Shown piece by piece: positions 8,007 to 16,474 of a stretch of DNA of 64,000 nt (its first letter is position 1; every line of letters starts with the position of its first letter). The position numbers and the translations under genes are program-made. Under the pieces are notes generated by a model. It was not told the DNA's origin. It saw only the letters and a list, made by a program, of their open reading frames with translations, and did no database searches. The stretch lies in NCBI GenBank assembly GCA_030005635.1, contig JARUHP010000006.1, positions 106,252 through 170,251 of the forward strand, written 5' to 3'. The DNA is from Deltaproteobacteria bacterium IMCC39146. Its GTDB lineage: Bacteria > Desulfobacterota > Desulfuromonadia > Desulfuromonadales > BM103.

Positions 8007-8225
8007 ACAGTTTATGCCAGCTATCAGCCTTGTTGATGACGCTCACTATTTAAACTCCTGCTCACGAGCACATTCTGATTGGTAGGTTTCGTTTCACTTG
8101 GCAAATAAAGCTAAGGGAAGACAGAATAAGGTAGAAAGCACTACCAAAGACGTCTTTTTTAATGAAATTTCCTGTCAAAATGAAGGGATTAAATTGAACA
8201 GCACAAAAAGGATGGGTTAAACCAT

Positions 8226-8330
8226 TTACACTGTGGCGAACTGCGGCAGACCCTGGGCGATATCAACCTCTACCTCAACCGGGTAGGCATCGATCCCGAG
8301 CAGCGCCCCGGACAAAACCTTGGCGAGCAT
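8226..8330 (-). pseudogene. comM: 5' remnant of comM/yifB (Mg-chelatase-like competence ATPase), cut by the island
   Basis: On the minus strand, AGGAGGGATAT precedes an ATG at 8330, and the frame reads [20 protein letters not shown], then [14 protein letters not shown], then TAA. This is the start of the ComM/YifB family, which normally goes on GLPDGAV...; intact members have about 500 residues with a Mg-chelatase AAA+ core. Here it stops dead after residue 34, where the AT-rich island begins. The ribosome site and codon use are those of a functional gene, so the break is recent enough to leave the start intact. comM lies just downstream of trxB in the same direction. Known islands in other bacteria (for example AbaR islands of Acinetobacter) also use comM as target. 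The rest of comM was not found between 1 and 8225. Confidence 0.8.
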
Positions 8331-8398
8331 ATATCCCTCCTGAATGTCGATTGCAATACCCCTTAAGCGGGGCAAAATAAATCCGGAAGAGAGGAGTC

Positions 8399-8420
8399 AA
8401 AGGAGCTGAAGAACTCCTTT
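8399..8420. terminator. Hairpin between trxB and comM
   Basis: AAAGGAG (8399-8405) pairs with CTCCTTT (8414-8420) around an 8-base loop. It follows trxB on the minus strand with a short T stretch and is probably a partial terminator between trxB and the comM start. Confidence 0.45.
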
Positions 8421-8464
8421 TTCCTGCACTACCGGGTACTGCCTTACTGGTGAGCCTGATTCTT

Positions 8465-9397
8465 TTAGTGCCCCAGATTGTCCAGGTACCTCTCGGCAAC
8501 AATCGCGGCAATCGCCCCGTCGCCAACCGCAGTGGCGATTTGCTTGAGGATTTTCTTACGCACATCGCCGGCTGCAAAAACACCAGTGATTGAGGTTTGG
8601 CAATCTGAATCAGCCAGAATATAACCTTCCGCATCCAGGTCGAGAATGTCAGCGAGAAAATGTGCTTTCGGTGTCACCCCAACAGCGACAAACATGCCGA
8701 CGACATCCAGGGCTCGGGTTGAATCTTCCTGAATGTTGCGCAGGACAATGCTGGTCAAACCGCTGTTATCGCCGATTGCTTCTTCGACGGTGCTGTTCCA
8801 CACCATCTCGATCTTGTCATTGGCGAAGATGCGCTCCTGCAGAACCTTGGTGGCACGCAGTTCATCGCGGCGATGCACCATGTAAACCTTGCTTGCAAAA
8901 CGGCAGAGGAAGAGGGCTTCTTCTGCGGCAGTATCACCACCGCCAATAATGGCAACGGGCACATCGCGAAAGAAAGCGCCGTCGCAAGTAGCACAGTAAG
9001 AGACGCCACGTCCAGTGAATGCAACCTCACCCGGGATATCCAGCTTGCTCGGCTCGGCTCCGGTGGTAATGATCACGGCGCGGGTCCGGTATTCCACTCC
9101 ATCTACGGTAACAATTTTTTCATCACCCTTAGCAATCAGGCCGGTCACTTCACCGGTCATCGTCTCCAGGCCGAACTCCTGGCAGTGCTCCTGAAAACGC
9201 ATCATCAGGTCGGGACCGTCGATACCGCCCGGAAAACCCGGGTAATTCTCCACCTTGGTGGTGGTCATCACCTGGCCGCCAAGAATCATTCGCTCTACCA
9301 GCAGGGTCTTCAACTTGGCCCGCGAGGTGTAAAGGCCAGCCGTTAATCCTGCCGGCCCACCACCAATGATCAGTACATCGTAAAGGGTGTCACTCAT
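8465..9397 (-). CDS. trxB: Thioredoxin reductase
   Basis: 310 residues, the usual length. It reduces thioredoxin with NADPH through FAD in the cytoplasm. Seen: N-terminal FAD-binding GGGPAGLTAG (12-21), the redox-active CATC (Cys135, Cys138) in YCATCDG, the NADPH-binding GGGDTAAEEA (152-161) followed by HRRDELRA, and the C-terminal FAD motif GVFAAGDVRKK. All catalytic features are present. It is divergent from the CDF metal exporter gene; downstream on the same strand lies the broken comM. The start ATG is supported by the family N-terminus. Confidence 0.97.
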   Translation of the reverse strand: MSDTLYDVLIIGGGPAGLTAGLYTSRAKLKTLLVERMILGGQVMTTTKVENYPGFPGGIDGPDLMMRFQEHCQEFGLETMTGEVTGLIAKGDEKIVTVDGVEYRTRAVIITTGAEPSKLDIPGEVAFTGRGVSYCATCDGAFFRDVPVAIIGGGDTAAEEALFLCRFASKVYMVHRRDELRATKVLQERIFANDKIEMVWNSTVEEAIGDNSGLTSIVLRNIQEDSTRALDVVGMFVAVGVTPKAHFLADILDLDAEGYILADSDCQTSITGVFAAGDVRKKILKQIATAVGDGAIAAIVAERYLDNLGH

Positions 9398-9549
9398 AGC
9401 ATCTATCCTGTTCTATTTTTGTTGCATTGAACCGCAGAAAATCGGCGCTAACCATAGCACAGCGGCCGAGAAGAGGGGAAGCACCTTGGTGCTTGATTTC
9501 ACAATCTCTGTAAGCCTAGTATATAGAGGATAAGGAGTTACGCTTTCTC

Positions 9550-10548
9550 ATGTCCAGCCTGAGGCCATCAGACCACAAGAATCAAGACCAGAGCTGCCAT
9601 GATCAAAACGATCACGGGCTGCTGGATCACGGCATCACCCGTGGTTTTATCATCGCTATTGGCCTGACCGCTGTTACCCTGGTCGCTGAAGTGGTTGGCG
9701 GCTTCTGGACCAACTCCCTGGCCCTGCTCTCCGATGCAGCCCACGTGTTCATGGATCTTTTCGCCCTGATCCTGTCACTGGCGGCCATCCACCTGGCCAA
9801 GTTTCCGGCCAGCGACACCCGCACCTACGGCTGGCATCGTGCTGAGATTTTCGCCTCGCTGATCAACGGCACCACCTTGCTTTTGATTGCCTTCGGCATT
9901 CTCGGAGAGGCCTGGGGCCGGCTGCTGCAACCGGAAGCAGTCAAGAGCAAGGAAATGTTCATCATCGCCATCATCGGCCTGGTCATGAACCTGATTGCTG
10001 CCAGCCGCCTGCATGGTCACTCCCACGACGACCTCAATGTCCGCAGCGCCTTCCTGCATGTGCTGGGTGACGCCATCGCCTCGGTTGGCGTCATCATCGG
10101 CGGCATCATCATGCTCTACACCGAGTGGTTTGTCCTTGATGCCCTGGTCTCCATGATCATTGTTCTGATTATCAGCTGGGGAGCGATACGCATCCTTCGC
10201 GAGGCCGGACACATCCTTCTCGAAGGTGTCCCAAAACACATTGACATCAACGACCTGGTTGACAAGATGCGTGCAACAGAAGGAGTCAAAGACATTCACC
10301 ACCTGCACGTCTGGTCAATCTGCTCGCACATCACGGCTCTATCCGCACATATTGACATCGAACCGGACTACCGCTTGCGTCAGGGAGAAATTATCGGTAC
10401 TCTCGAACAGCTGTTGGACAACGATTACCATATCACCCACACAACCATGCAGGGAGAGTGCTCAAGCTGTTTGACCGGACCGATTATTCAACAGCTTAAG
10501 CATCGCCCACGCAAGGCAACCGGCGGCCACAATCGTCATTCGCACTGA
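9550..10548 (+). CDS. Cation diffusion facilitator (CzcD/ZitB-like metal exporter)
   Basis: 332 residues. It exports Zn(II) or similar divalent metals across the inner membrane in exchange for protons. The N-terminus is histidine-rich (HKNQDQSCHDQNDHGLLDHG), followed by six membrane segments. Metal-site motifs are visible: LLSDAAHVFMD in the second helix and HVLGDAIASVG in the fifth, both with the His/Asp pairs of Zn-transporting members. The last 90 residues form the cytoplasmic ferredoxin-like domain (HHLHVWSICSHITALSAHI). GGAG lies 12 bases before the start, which is long but acceptable. The next gene starts six bases on, so they are likely cotranscribed. Confidence 0.93.
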   Translation: MSSLRPSDHKNQDQSCHDQNDHGLLDHGITRGFIIAIGLTAVTLVAEVVGGFWTNSLALLSDAAHVFMDLFALILSLAAIHLAKFPASDTRTYGWHRAEIFASLINGTTLLLIAFGILGEAWGRLLQPEAVKSKEMFIIAIIGLVMNLIAASRLHGHSHDDLNVRSAFLHVLGDAIASVGVIIGGIIMLYTEWFVLDALVSMIIVLIISWGAIRILREAGHILLEGVPKHIDINDLVDKMRATEGVKDIHHLHVWSICSHITALSAHIDIEPDYRLRQGEIIGTLEQLLDNDYHITHTTMQGECSSCLTGPIIQQLKHRPRKATGGHNRHSH

Positions 10549-10554
10549 GGACTC

Positions 10555-10956
10555 ATGCATCGTCTTATCAAACCGATTTTCTGGACTTTCCTCTTTCTGG
10601 TCATGATGCTCGTCATCGATCAGGTTCTGGTACAGTTTCCCCCTATTCATCCGGCCCACGCTGCCGTCAGCAACTTCTACCAGGATTTCCGCAGCCGTCT
10701 CATTGATCTTGCCCTTGGCGAGAAGAAGGCAACCCCGAAATCGATAGAAGCGGTGATTGCAAAACAACAGAAAGAGACCACTCCGAAGAAGACCGAGCAA
10801 AGCAAGGGACAGCAGACCGAAGCCACGGCCGCACCAAAAGCTCAAAAAGCCCAGCGCTATATTTATTCTGACGGCAAAGGAGAGTTGCACTTTGCTGATT
10901 CGCTGGACGATGTTCCGGATGAATATCGAGGCTTGGCGCAACCGATGGGGAAATAA
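10555..10956 (+). CDS. Secreted or membrane-anchored protein with DUF4124-like tail
   Basis: 133 residues. An N-terminal hydrophobic segment (FWTFLFLVMMLVIDQVLVQF) could be a signal or anchor. The middle (60-105) is a low-complexity Lys/Gln/Thr/Glu linker. The C-terminal 30 residues, RYIYSDGKGELHFADSLDDV and what follows, resemble the DUF4124 pattern (YxxxDxxGxxHFTDxxxxVP) found in many secreted proteobacterial proteins of unknown role. It is in an apparent operon with the metal exporter. Function unknown. Confidence 0.75.
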   Translation: MHRLIKPIFWTFLFLVMMLVIDQVLVQFPPIHPAHAAVSNFYQDFRSRLIDLALGEKKATPKSIEAVIAKQQKETTPKKTEQSKGQQTEATAAPKAQKAQRYIYSDGKGELHFADSLDDVPDEYRGLAQPMGK

Positions 10957-11002
10957 ACCAGGGACGCGGTTCGCAGTGTAAAAAAAGACAAAAAGCCGAA
11001 CG

Positions 11003-11075
11003 GGGCCAGCTTTCACGCTGGCCCTCAGATCACTGACAAGCCCCTCATTTCCGAATGTGGGGCTTTCTTTTGTTG
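11003..11075 (+). terminator. Double hairpin terminator of the metal exporter operon
   Basis: GGGCCAGC (11003-11010) pairs with GCTGGCCC (11017-11024). A second stem, AAGCCCC (11038-11044) with GGGGCTT (11059-11065), is followed by TCTTTTGTTGTTT, a standard intrinsic terminator on the plus strand. Confidence 0.8.
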
Positions 11076-11167
11076 TTTATCTGTAACGAAATGATTCGTT
11101 ATACGGTCGAGTCAAGGTTGGCTGAAATGATGCTAGAAATGTCTCCGAGAGCTGTCTGGTTCTCCTC

Positions 11168-11216
11168 CTGAACAGACAAAGTCCTCGCCAAAAGGGCGGG
11201 GACTTTGTTTGTTCAG
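11168..11216 (-). terminator. Long bidirectional terminator after sucD
   Basis: A near-perfect 22-bp palindrome: the arm from 11168 (CTGAACAGACAAAGTCC...) is mirrored to 11216 around an AAAAG loop. T-rich arms make it usable from both sides. It lies 17 bases after the sucD stop codon. Confidence 0.8.
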
Positions 11217-11232
11217 AGAGTGATGCTTATTC

Positions 11233-12105
11233 TCATGGCTGCCAGATCTTCAACAGCGCATCGGCCATCTCAGCAGGGCTGTCGGCGACACTGACACCAC
11301 ACTCAGCGAGAAACGTTTTCTTGCTGGCAGCGTCACCTTTGCCACCGGAGATGATCGCGCCGGCATGCCCCATGCGTTTACCGACAGGTGCGGTAGCGCC
11401 GGCGATGAAGGCCGCGACCGGCTTGGTCATATGGTCACGAACAAATGCAGCGGCCTGCTCTTCGGCATCACCACCGATCTCGCCGATCATGATGATCGCC
11501 TCGGTCGCCGGGTCATCCTCAAACATTTTCAAAACATCAAGATGGCTGGTGCCGTTGACCGGGTCGCCACCGATACCGACACAGGTGGTTTGACCGATGC
11601 CACGGGTCGTCAGCTGCCAGACAGCTTCGTAGGTCAGGGTGCCGGAGCGGGAGACAACACCGACCGGGCCCGGCTTGTGAATGTAACCGGGCATGATGCC
11701 GATCTTGCATTCGCCAGGAGTGATCACGCCCGGGCAGTTGGGCCCAACCAGGCGGCAGCTCTTGCCTTCCATGTATTTTTTGACCTTGACCATATCAAGA
11801 ACCGGTACGCCCTCTGTGATACAGATCACCAACTCGATACCGGCTTCGACCGCCTCCAGGATCGCGTCAGCACTGCCGACCGGTGGTACGTAGATAACCG
11901 AGGCGGTGGCGCCGGTTTCTTTGACTGCGTCTTCGACCGTATCGAAAACCGGAAAACCGTCAACCTTGGTGCCGCCTTTACCGGGGGTGACTCCACCAAC
12001 CATCTGCGTGCCATAGTCACGGGCGCCCTGAGCATGAAAGAGACCGGTGGCGCCGGTGATGCCCTGGGTAATGACCTTGGTATGTTTATTGATCAATATG
12101 CTCAT
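11233..12105 (-). CDS. sucD: Succinate-CoA ligase, alpha subunit
   Basis: 290 residues, typical length. With SucC it interconverts succinyl-CoA and succinate with substrate-level phosphorylation. The CoA-binding Rossmann domain begins at TQGITGATG (13-21); the active-site histidine that becomes phosphorylated is His247 in [13 protein letters not shown], and the ligase motif GGDPVNG is intact. It overlaps sucC by four bases (ATGA at 12102-12105), so translation is coupled. Some Desulfuromonadales use an acetate:succinyl-CoA transferase for this step; the ligase here gives an ATP-yielding alternative. Confidence 0.97.
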   Translation of the reverse strand: MSILINKHTKVITQGITGATGLFHAQGARDYGTQMVGGVTPGKGGTKVDGFPVFDTVEDAVKETGATASVIYVPPVGSADAILEAVEAGIELVICITEGVPVLDMVKVKKYMEGKSCRLVGPNCPGVITPGECKIGIMPGYIHKPGPVGVVSRSGTLTYEAVWQLTTRGIGQTTCVGIGGDPVNGTSHLDVLKMFEDDPATEAIIMIGEIGGDAEEQAAAFVRDHMTKPVAAFIAGATAPVGKRMGHAGAIISGGKGDAASKKTFLAECGVSVADSPAEMADALLKIWQP

Positions 12106-13277
12106 TGTTGTCTCTCCTCCTTAACGGCCTTGACGATCTTTTCAGCCGCATCAGCCATGCCATCAGCACTGACAATATTCAAGCCAGATTCTGCCAGCAG
12201 CTTCTTGCCCAGGTCGACGTTGGTCCCTTCGAGGCGAACAACCAAGGGGACTTTGACACCGACCTGCTTGGCGCCTTCAATAACTCCGGTCGCAATTACA
12301 TCACATTTCATAATACCACCGAAGATGTTGACCAGAATTCCCTCAACCTTTTGGTCGGAGAGGATAATCTTGAAGGCTTCCGTCACTCGCTCGATGGTCG
12401 CACCGCCACCGACATCGAGGAAGTTCGCCGGATCGCCACCATAATGCTTGATGATATCCATGGTCGCCATCGCCAGGCCGGCGCCATTGACCATGCAGCC
12501 GATATTGCCATCCAGGGCAATGTAGGAGAGGTCGTACTGCGAAGCTTCGATCTCCATCGGATCTTCTTCGTCATAATCACGCAGGTCGAGAATCCGGAGA
12601 TGGCGGAAGAGAGCGTTCTCGTCAAAATTGATCTTGGCATCGAGACAGAGCAGGTTACCTTCGCCGGTCAGGACGAGGGGATTGATCTCGAGCAGAGAGC
12701 AATCAGTTTCGACAAAGGTCTTGTACAGGTTCATCAGCAGTGGCACAGCCTGCTTGACCTGAGCGATTTCAAAACCAAGCTTGAAGGCCACTTTGCGGGC
12801 CTGGAAAGCAGTCAGCCCCACCACCGGGTCGACCGCCTCAAAGAAAAGTTTCTCCGGAGTCTTGGCGGCGACTTCCTCGATGTCCATGCCGCCTTCGGCA
12901 GAGGCCATCAGAGTGACCTTGTCAGTAGCACGGTCGACCAGGAAAGAGACGTAGAATTCGTCAGCGATGTTGCAGCCGCGCTCAATCAGAACACGTTTAA
13001 CGATTTTGCCCTCGGCTCCGGTCTGGTGTGTCACCAGGGTCATACCGAACATCTCACGGGCGAATTTCTTGGCTTCATCAGCGGTTTTGGCGATCTTGAC
13101 GCCGCCGCCCTTGCCACGCCCGCCGGCATGAATCTGGGCCTTGACTGCATAAGGGCCCTCGCCGAGGCGCTTGGCCCAGTCGCGGGCCGAATTGATGTTG
13201 TAGACCACATGTCCTTCCGGGACAGGAACCCCGAAATTCCGAAGAATTGCCTTGGCCTGATACTCGTGAACATTCAT
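12102..13277 (-). CDS. sucC: Succinate-CoA ligase, beta subunit
   Basis: 391 residues. The N-terminal ATP-grasp domain starts [20 protein letters not shown] and contains the nucleotide-binding [16 protein letters not shown] stretch; Mg-binding [11 protein letters not shown] and EINPLVLT are present, and the C-terminal CoA-ligase domain ends [15 protein letters not shown], all family-typical. It precedes and overlaps sucD. The ATG follows GGAGGGTAAGCAACC. The promoter must lie in the 344-base gap upstream. Confidence 0.97.
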   Translation of the reverse strand: MNVHEYQAKAILRNFGVPVPEGHVVYNINSARDWAKRLGEGPYAVKAQIHAGGRGKGGGVKIAKTADEAKKFAREMFGMTLVTHQTGAEGKIVKRVLIERGCNIADEFYVSFLVDRATDKVTLMASAEGGMDIEEVAAKTPEKLFFEAVDPVVGLTAFQARKVAFKLGFEIAQVKQAVPLLMNLYKTFVETDCSLLEINPLVLTGEGNLLCLDAKINFDENALFRHLRILDLRDYDEEDPMEIEASQYDLSYIALDGNIGCMVNGAGLAMATMDIIKHYGGDPANFLDVGGGATIERVTEAFKIILSDQKVEGILVNIFGGIMKCDVIATGVIEGAKQVGVKVPLVVRLEGTNVDLGKKLLAESGLNIVSADGMADAAEKIVKAVKEERQQ

Positions 13278-13621
13278 GGTTGCTTACCCTCCGCAAGAGA
13301 TAGATTTTAAGGTCGATCGCGTCGATCAGCCAATTTTGTTGTATACGCAAAGATGATGCCGAACACAGCCTGTTAAAAAGTCCCTTAGAATTGAGTGTTT
13401 GTCAAATCGATCCCGGTGCTTTTTTACCCAAGTGGCGAAAGTTCACCGATTTGGGCGAAATCCGCCCATTGGTCAGACCACTGACCTTTCGTCTAAAAAG
13501 AGCTTAGCGCGAACCGCTTTTTTTGTCTAAGTCAAAAATTCACCCCAATTAAAACCCGACTGCTTTTCAGGTCACCAGAAGAGCCTGACCTGGTGGCGTT
13601 TTCATGAGGCGTGACGGTTAT
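13278..13621. other. Intergenic region between sucC and cbiO, several hairpins
   Basis: It separates two minus-strand operons. Seen: GGGCG/CGCCC (13453-13467), GGTCAG/CTGACC (13471-13486), and a T-tailed stem AAAAAGAGC/GCTTTTTTT (13495-13524) that looks like a terminator for the ECF operon. CACCAG/CTGGTG at about 13574-13595 is a second possible stop. The row of small stems could also be the 5' leader of sucC, but it matches no riboswitch I know. Confidence 0.5.
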
Positions 13622-14443
13622 TCAACGCTCGTGATCGTGCGGCTTGCTACTGTGTGGGGGAACCAGCGGGGGTAGGCTTGGCAAGGGCTGCTTACCGGGG
13701 GAGCAGACCGGACAGCTCTGCATGGCAAAAGGTTTTTCAAGGCGACATTTTTTCAGCAATTCGTCATTACTGAAAATTTCCATGGTCGGTCCATCTGCCA
13801 TCACCAGGCCTTCGTGCAGAACGATGGTACGATCGCACAGTTCCAGGATCATGTCGAGATCATGACTGGTGACAATGCGCGTATGATGGAAAGCCTGGAG
13901 CAGGGAGATCAATTGACGCCGGGCGTGGGGATCAAGTCCATTGGTTGGCTCATCAAGCACCAGAATCTCCGGCAGCATTGACAGAACGGTGGCGATCGCA
14001 ACACGCTTCTTCTCGCCACCCGAGAGATGGTATGGGGGCTTTTCGCGGAGGTCTAGAGCATCCACTCTTTCCAGCGCTTCCGTGACCCGGGCCTCGACTT
14101 CCTCGTGAGCTAGTCCCATATTCAAAGGGCCAAAGGCGACGTCATCGAAAACCGTGGGCATAAAAAGCTGGTCCTCCGGATCCTGAAACACCATGCCAAC
14201 GGTGCGCCTGATCTCGGGCAAAGTCTCCTTCGACAGGGTGTCGTCACCAATGATAATCTCTCCCGAGGTTGCTGCAAGATAACCATTCAGGTGAAGTAGC
14301 AAGGTTGACTTGCCTGCGCCATTAGCGCCGATGATCCCGACCGATTCGCCATGGTGAATCAGAAAAGAAACCTTTTGCAAGGCAACGGTTTGATCAGGGT
14401 AAACGTGCTGCAGATTCTTGACGTGGACAATATGGTGGCTCAT
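13622..14443 (-). CDS. cbiO: ECF transporter ATP-binding subunit for nickel/cobalt
   Basis: 273 residues. ATPase of the energy-coupling module that drives metal uptake through CbiM/CbiQ. Walker A GANGAGKST (39-47), Q-loop VFQDPEDQLF, signature LSGGEKKR, Walker B ILVLDEPTNGLD and the switch TSHD are all present. The C-terminal tail after about residue 240 has CPVC and a proline/histidine-rich end (SKPHDHER), perhaps metal-binding. It overlaps cbiQ by four bases. Its place behind a NikR-type operator points to nickel. Confidence 0.93.
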   Translation of the reverse strand: MSHHIVHVKNLQHVYPDQTVALQKVSFLIHHGESVGIIGANGAGKSTLLLHLNGYLAATSGEIIIGDDTLSKETLPEIRRTVGMVFQDPEDQLFMPTVFDDVAFGPLNMGLAHEEVEARVTEALERVDALDLREKPPYHLSGGEKKRVAIATVLSMLPEILVLDEPTNGLDPHARRQLISLLQAFHHTRIVTSHDLDMILELCDRTIVLHEGLVMADGPTMEIFSNDELLKKCRLEKPFAMQSCPVCSPGKQPLPSLPPLVPPHSSKPHDHER

Positions 14444-15282
14444 GGCATGGTTCCTGTGAAGAGGCCGCCGAGGAGTTGCGGGGCATTGAAAATGCGGAGC
14501 AGAATGAAAAGTGTAATCCAGCCAGCCATGAACAACACTTCCGTGCGTCCAAAGTGGCTTGGCCGACGTGAGGAATGGACTTCACCGGCAAAACCACGGG
14601 CCAGCATCGCCATATGAATACGTTCAGCACGTTCCCAGGTGCGCAGCAGCAAATGACCGACAAGAGAACCAAAGTGCCGGATGCCGAGGCCCCGTTTACC
14701 GAAGGTGCGTAATTGACGGGCCCTTGCGGTACGGACCCCTTCGTCTGTAAGGACGAAGATGTAGCGGTAAAGAAAGAGCAATTGCACGGCAAAGGTCTGC
14801 GGCATCTTCAACTTTTCAAGAGCTTCGCAGATTGACGGGAAACCGGTAATAGCCACCAGGATAATAGCTGCACTCGCCGTGAGAATAGCGCGAATCAAGA
14901 TCGAGAGACAGGAGATCCAGCCACCCCAGATATCGAGTGAGCCGATTTGCATAAGCACCTGGCGATCAAAGACCGGGTTGAAGAGACCGATCAGCAGGGC
15001 AAAAGGAATTACGATCATGATCTTGCGCAGGATATAGCCAAAAGGCAGGTCACCGACCGCCATCAATACGGCAGGGTAAATCATAAAGGGCAGCATGGCC
15101 GAGATCTGGTAGCGATCGAAGGAAACCACGCAGACGATGAAACAAAAGGTTGTCAACACCTTGGCACGGGGGTCAAGACGGTGTACGGGAGTCTGGCGCA
15201 GGGCAAGCAGGTCGAGCTGCTTGAAATCGAGGAAAGAGCCGTCAATTGCCAGCATCTTAAGCCTCTTCCCGCTGGGCTGCAC
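14440..15282 (-). CDS. cbiQ: ECF transporter transmembrane coupling subunit CbiQ/NikQ
   Basis: 280 residues with about five to six membrane segments. The coupling protein carries the arginine-containing helices that contact the ATPase: AR-ARQLRTFGKRGLG and the later ERAERIHMAMLARGF (the A-R-G motif). It overlaps cbiM by 26 bases on one side and cbiO by four on the other, so the three genes are translationally coupled. Confidence 0.92.
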   Translation of the reverse strand: MQPSGKRLKMLAIDGSFLDFKQLDLLALRQTPVHRLDPRAKVLTTFCFIVCVVSFDRYQISAMLPFMIYPAVLMAVGDLPFGYILRKIMIVIPFALLIGLFNPVFDRQVLMQIGSLDIWGGWISCLSILIRAILTASAAIILVAITGFPSICEALEKLKMPQTFAVQLLFLYRYIFVLTDEGVRTARARQLRTFGKRGLGIRHFGSLVGHLLLRTWERAERIHMAMLARGFAGEVHSSRRPSHFGRTEVLFMAGWITLFILLRIFNAPQLLGGLFTGTMP

Positions 15283-16285
15283 TTCGTCTCTTCAAAAACA
15301 CACCGATCAGACTACAAACCACCAGGGTGATCCCGCCACCCAGGAGACCGGAAAGGCTGGTCCCCATTCTCTCAGCGGTAGCAGAAGGGGTCACTCCTTC
15401 TTCAGCGGGGAGCGCATAATCAGGAAGGAGGGCAGTCTCTTCCTGAAGGTTGGCAAGCTGCTGGTGTTCTTTGTAGGCACTCTCTGGTAACTCGGGAGTT
15501 CCGGTGATTTTGGCAATCGACCATTCCAGTCCGTCCGGGTTCTCGGAAACAAACCATGACAGCACCGCGCCGATCAGCAGGGTCGCAACCAGAAAGTTGG
15601 CCAGCAGAGATTTTATCGGTAAGTCGCCAAGAGGCTTCTGCTGCAAGGCACTCTCCAGGATCTCTGGACGTGCCTGATAAATGAAGGAGACGACCAGCGC
15701 AGTGACCACACCTTCGACTACGCCGATACCGAGGTGGATCGGTTGCATAAGCAGGAGAAAGGTAGCAAAGGGCAACACGGAGACGCCGGAAAGTACGGTT
15801 TGCAAGACCACGCCCAAGGAGCCGAACTGGAGGGCAACAACCGCGGCGATAATTGATGCGGCGACCATCCGGGATTGACGTGGATCGCGACCGACCAGCT
15901 TCTTGTAGATTAAGGGATAAGCAATGAACGCAGGGAAGACCCCGAGGTTGAAGATATTACAGCCAAGCGCAAGCAACCCGCCATCGGCGAAAAAGAGCGC
16001 CTGAATCATCAGTACCGAGGCGATAGTCAGGTATGCGGCAGAGGGCCCGAGAAGAATGGCCAGCAGGAGACCGCCACCGAGGTGGCCACTTGATCCGGTT
16101 GCCGGGATAGTGAAATTGATCATCTGCGCAGCGAAAACGAAGGCCCCGAGCACACCCATGAGCGGCACCTTGCGATCGTCAAGGTCCTTGCGTACACGAG
16201 CCGAGCAGTAAGCGATGGTTCCCGCGGCAGCTGCCCAGAACGCGCCTCCTACGGCAGGGGAAACGAGTGCATCTGCCATGTGCAT
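15257..16285 (-). CDS. cbiM: Nickel/cobalt substrate-binding membrane protein CbiM with NikN-like extension
   Basis: 342 residues from the ATG at 16285, preceded by AAGGAAG. A GTG seven codons earlier gives a longer frame, but CbiM proteins need a free Met-His amino end to bind the metal, and here the ATG start gives MHMADALVSP with His2. The first 220 residues are the seven-helix S-component (SSGHLGGGLLLAILLGPSAA is typical). The rest (about 225-342) has two more membrane helices flanking a periplasmic stretch (ENPDGLEW...), the architecture of a fused NikN/CbiN. An NikR-type operator 150 bases upstream supports nickel as the substrate. Confidence 0.92.
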   Translation of the reverse strand: MHMADALVSPAVGGAFWAAAAGTIAYCSARVRKDLDDRKVPLMGVLGAFVFAAQMINFTIPATGSSGHLGGGLLLAILLGPSAAYLTIASVLMIQALFFADGGLLALGCNIFNLGVFPAFIAYPLIYKKLVGRDPRQSRMVAASIIAAVVALQFGSLGVVLQTVLSGVSVLPFATFLLLMQPIHLGIGVVEGVVTALVVSFIYQARPEILESALQQKPLGDLPIKSLLANFLVATLLIGAVLSWFVSENPDGLEWSIAKITGTPELPESAYKEHQQLANLQEETALLPDYALPAEEGVTPSATAERMGTSLSGLLGGGITLVVCSLIGVFLKRRSAAQREEA

Positions 16286-16436
16286 CGTTGATCTTCCTTT
16301 TGTCACGCTGTGCTCAATTGGAGCTCACTCGTCAACAGGGTAAAGTGAATTCCTGCAGAAAGGCGTAACAGCTGTGCAGTTAATAGGATCTTAACCAGCA
16401 CTTTATTGTCCAAAAGGGGGTTGGGTCAAGAGGAAA

Positions 16437-16463
16437 GTGTTACGAATTGTGAAATCGTAACAC
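16437..16463. promoter_or_regulatory. NikR-type operator upstream of the ECF nickel operon
   Basis: GTGTTACGA (16437-16445) is followed after nine bases by the exact inverse TCGTAACAC (16455-16463). Written as half-sites it is GTGTTAC-N13-GTAACAC, which is the operator form I recall being predicted for NikR in delta-proteobacteria. It sits between the cbiM start (16285) and the SprT-like gene end (16475), where the operon's promoter must be. NikR would repress uptake when nickel is plentiful. No nikR gene is in the window. Confidence 0.7.
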
Positions 16464-16474
16464 CGGAAAAGACA

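Larger units (their letters stand above)
1260..8225. mobile_element. AT-rich mobile island (satellite-like), boundaries approximate on the left
   Basis: This stretch is clearly poorer in G and C than the chromosome to its right, has long gene-free gaps, and holds element-type genes: recombinase relic, primase-polymerase/helicase, small unknown protein, serine recombinase and a SIR2-domain protein. Its right edge is sharp: at 8225/8226 the sequence passes into the first 34 codons of comM. Gene content (replication initiator, recombinase, defence-type cargo; no capsid, tail or terminase genes) fits a phage satellite or integrated plasmid-like element better than a prophage. The left boundary is not resolved; 1260 is my estimate, and the island may extend past the window edge. 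Confidence 0.5.
7567..8225. other. Gene-free right end of the island
   Basis: About 660 bases without a credible gene. It contains a hairpin terminator right after the SIR2 gene, two imperfect palindromes sharing the core CAGTAACTG (near 7590-7604 and 7657-7671), and a terminator-like stem at 7970-8006. The last bases before the comM fragment read ...CCATTTACA. No tRNA or inverted terminal repeat was recognised. Confidence 0.55.

Noticed and set aside
8170..8225. Tn7-like terminal ACA as proof of Tn7-type insertion
   Set aside because: The sequence before comM ends TTTACA, but no transposition genes, end repeats or matching left end were found.
11365..12444. 359-codon plus-strand frame
   Set aside because: It is antisense to sucD and the end of sucC, both certain genes; the translation has no family pattern and arises from codon bias.
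12105..13310. 401-codon plus-strand frame
   Set aside because: It lies wholly opposite sucC, and its translation is a mirror artefact with no recognisable motif.
16286..16306. GTG start seven codons before the CbiM ATG
   Set aside because: It would bury the Met-His amino end that binds the metal, and it lacks a ribosome site.
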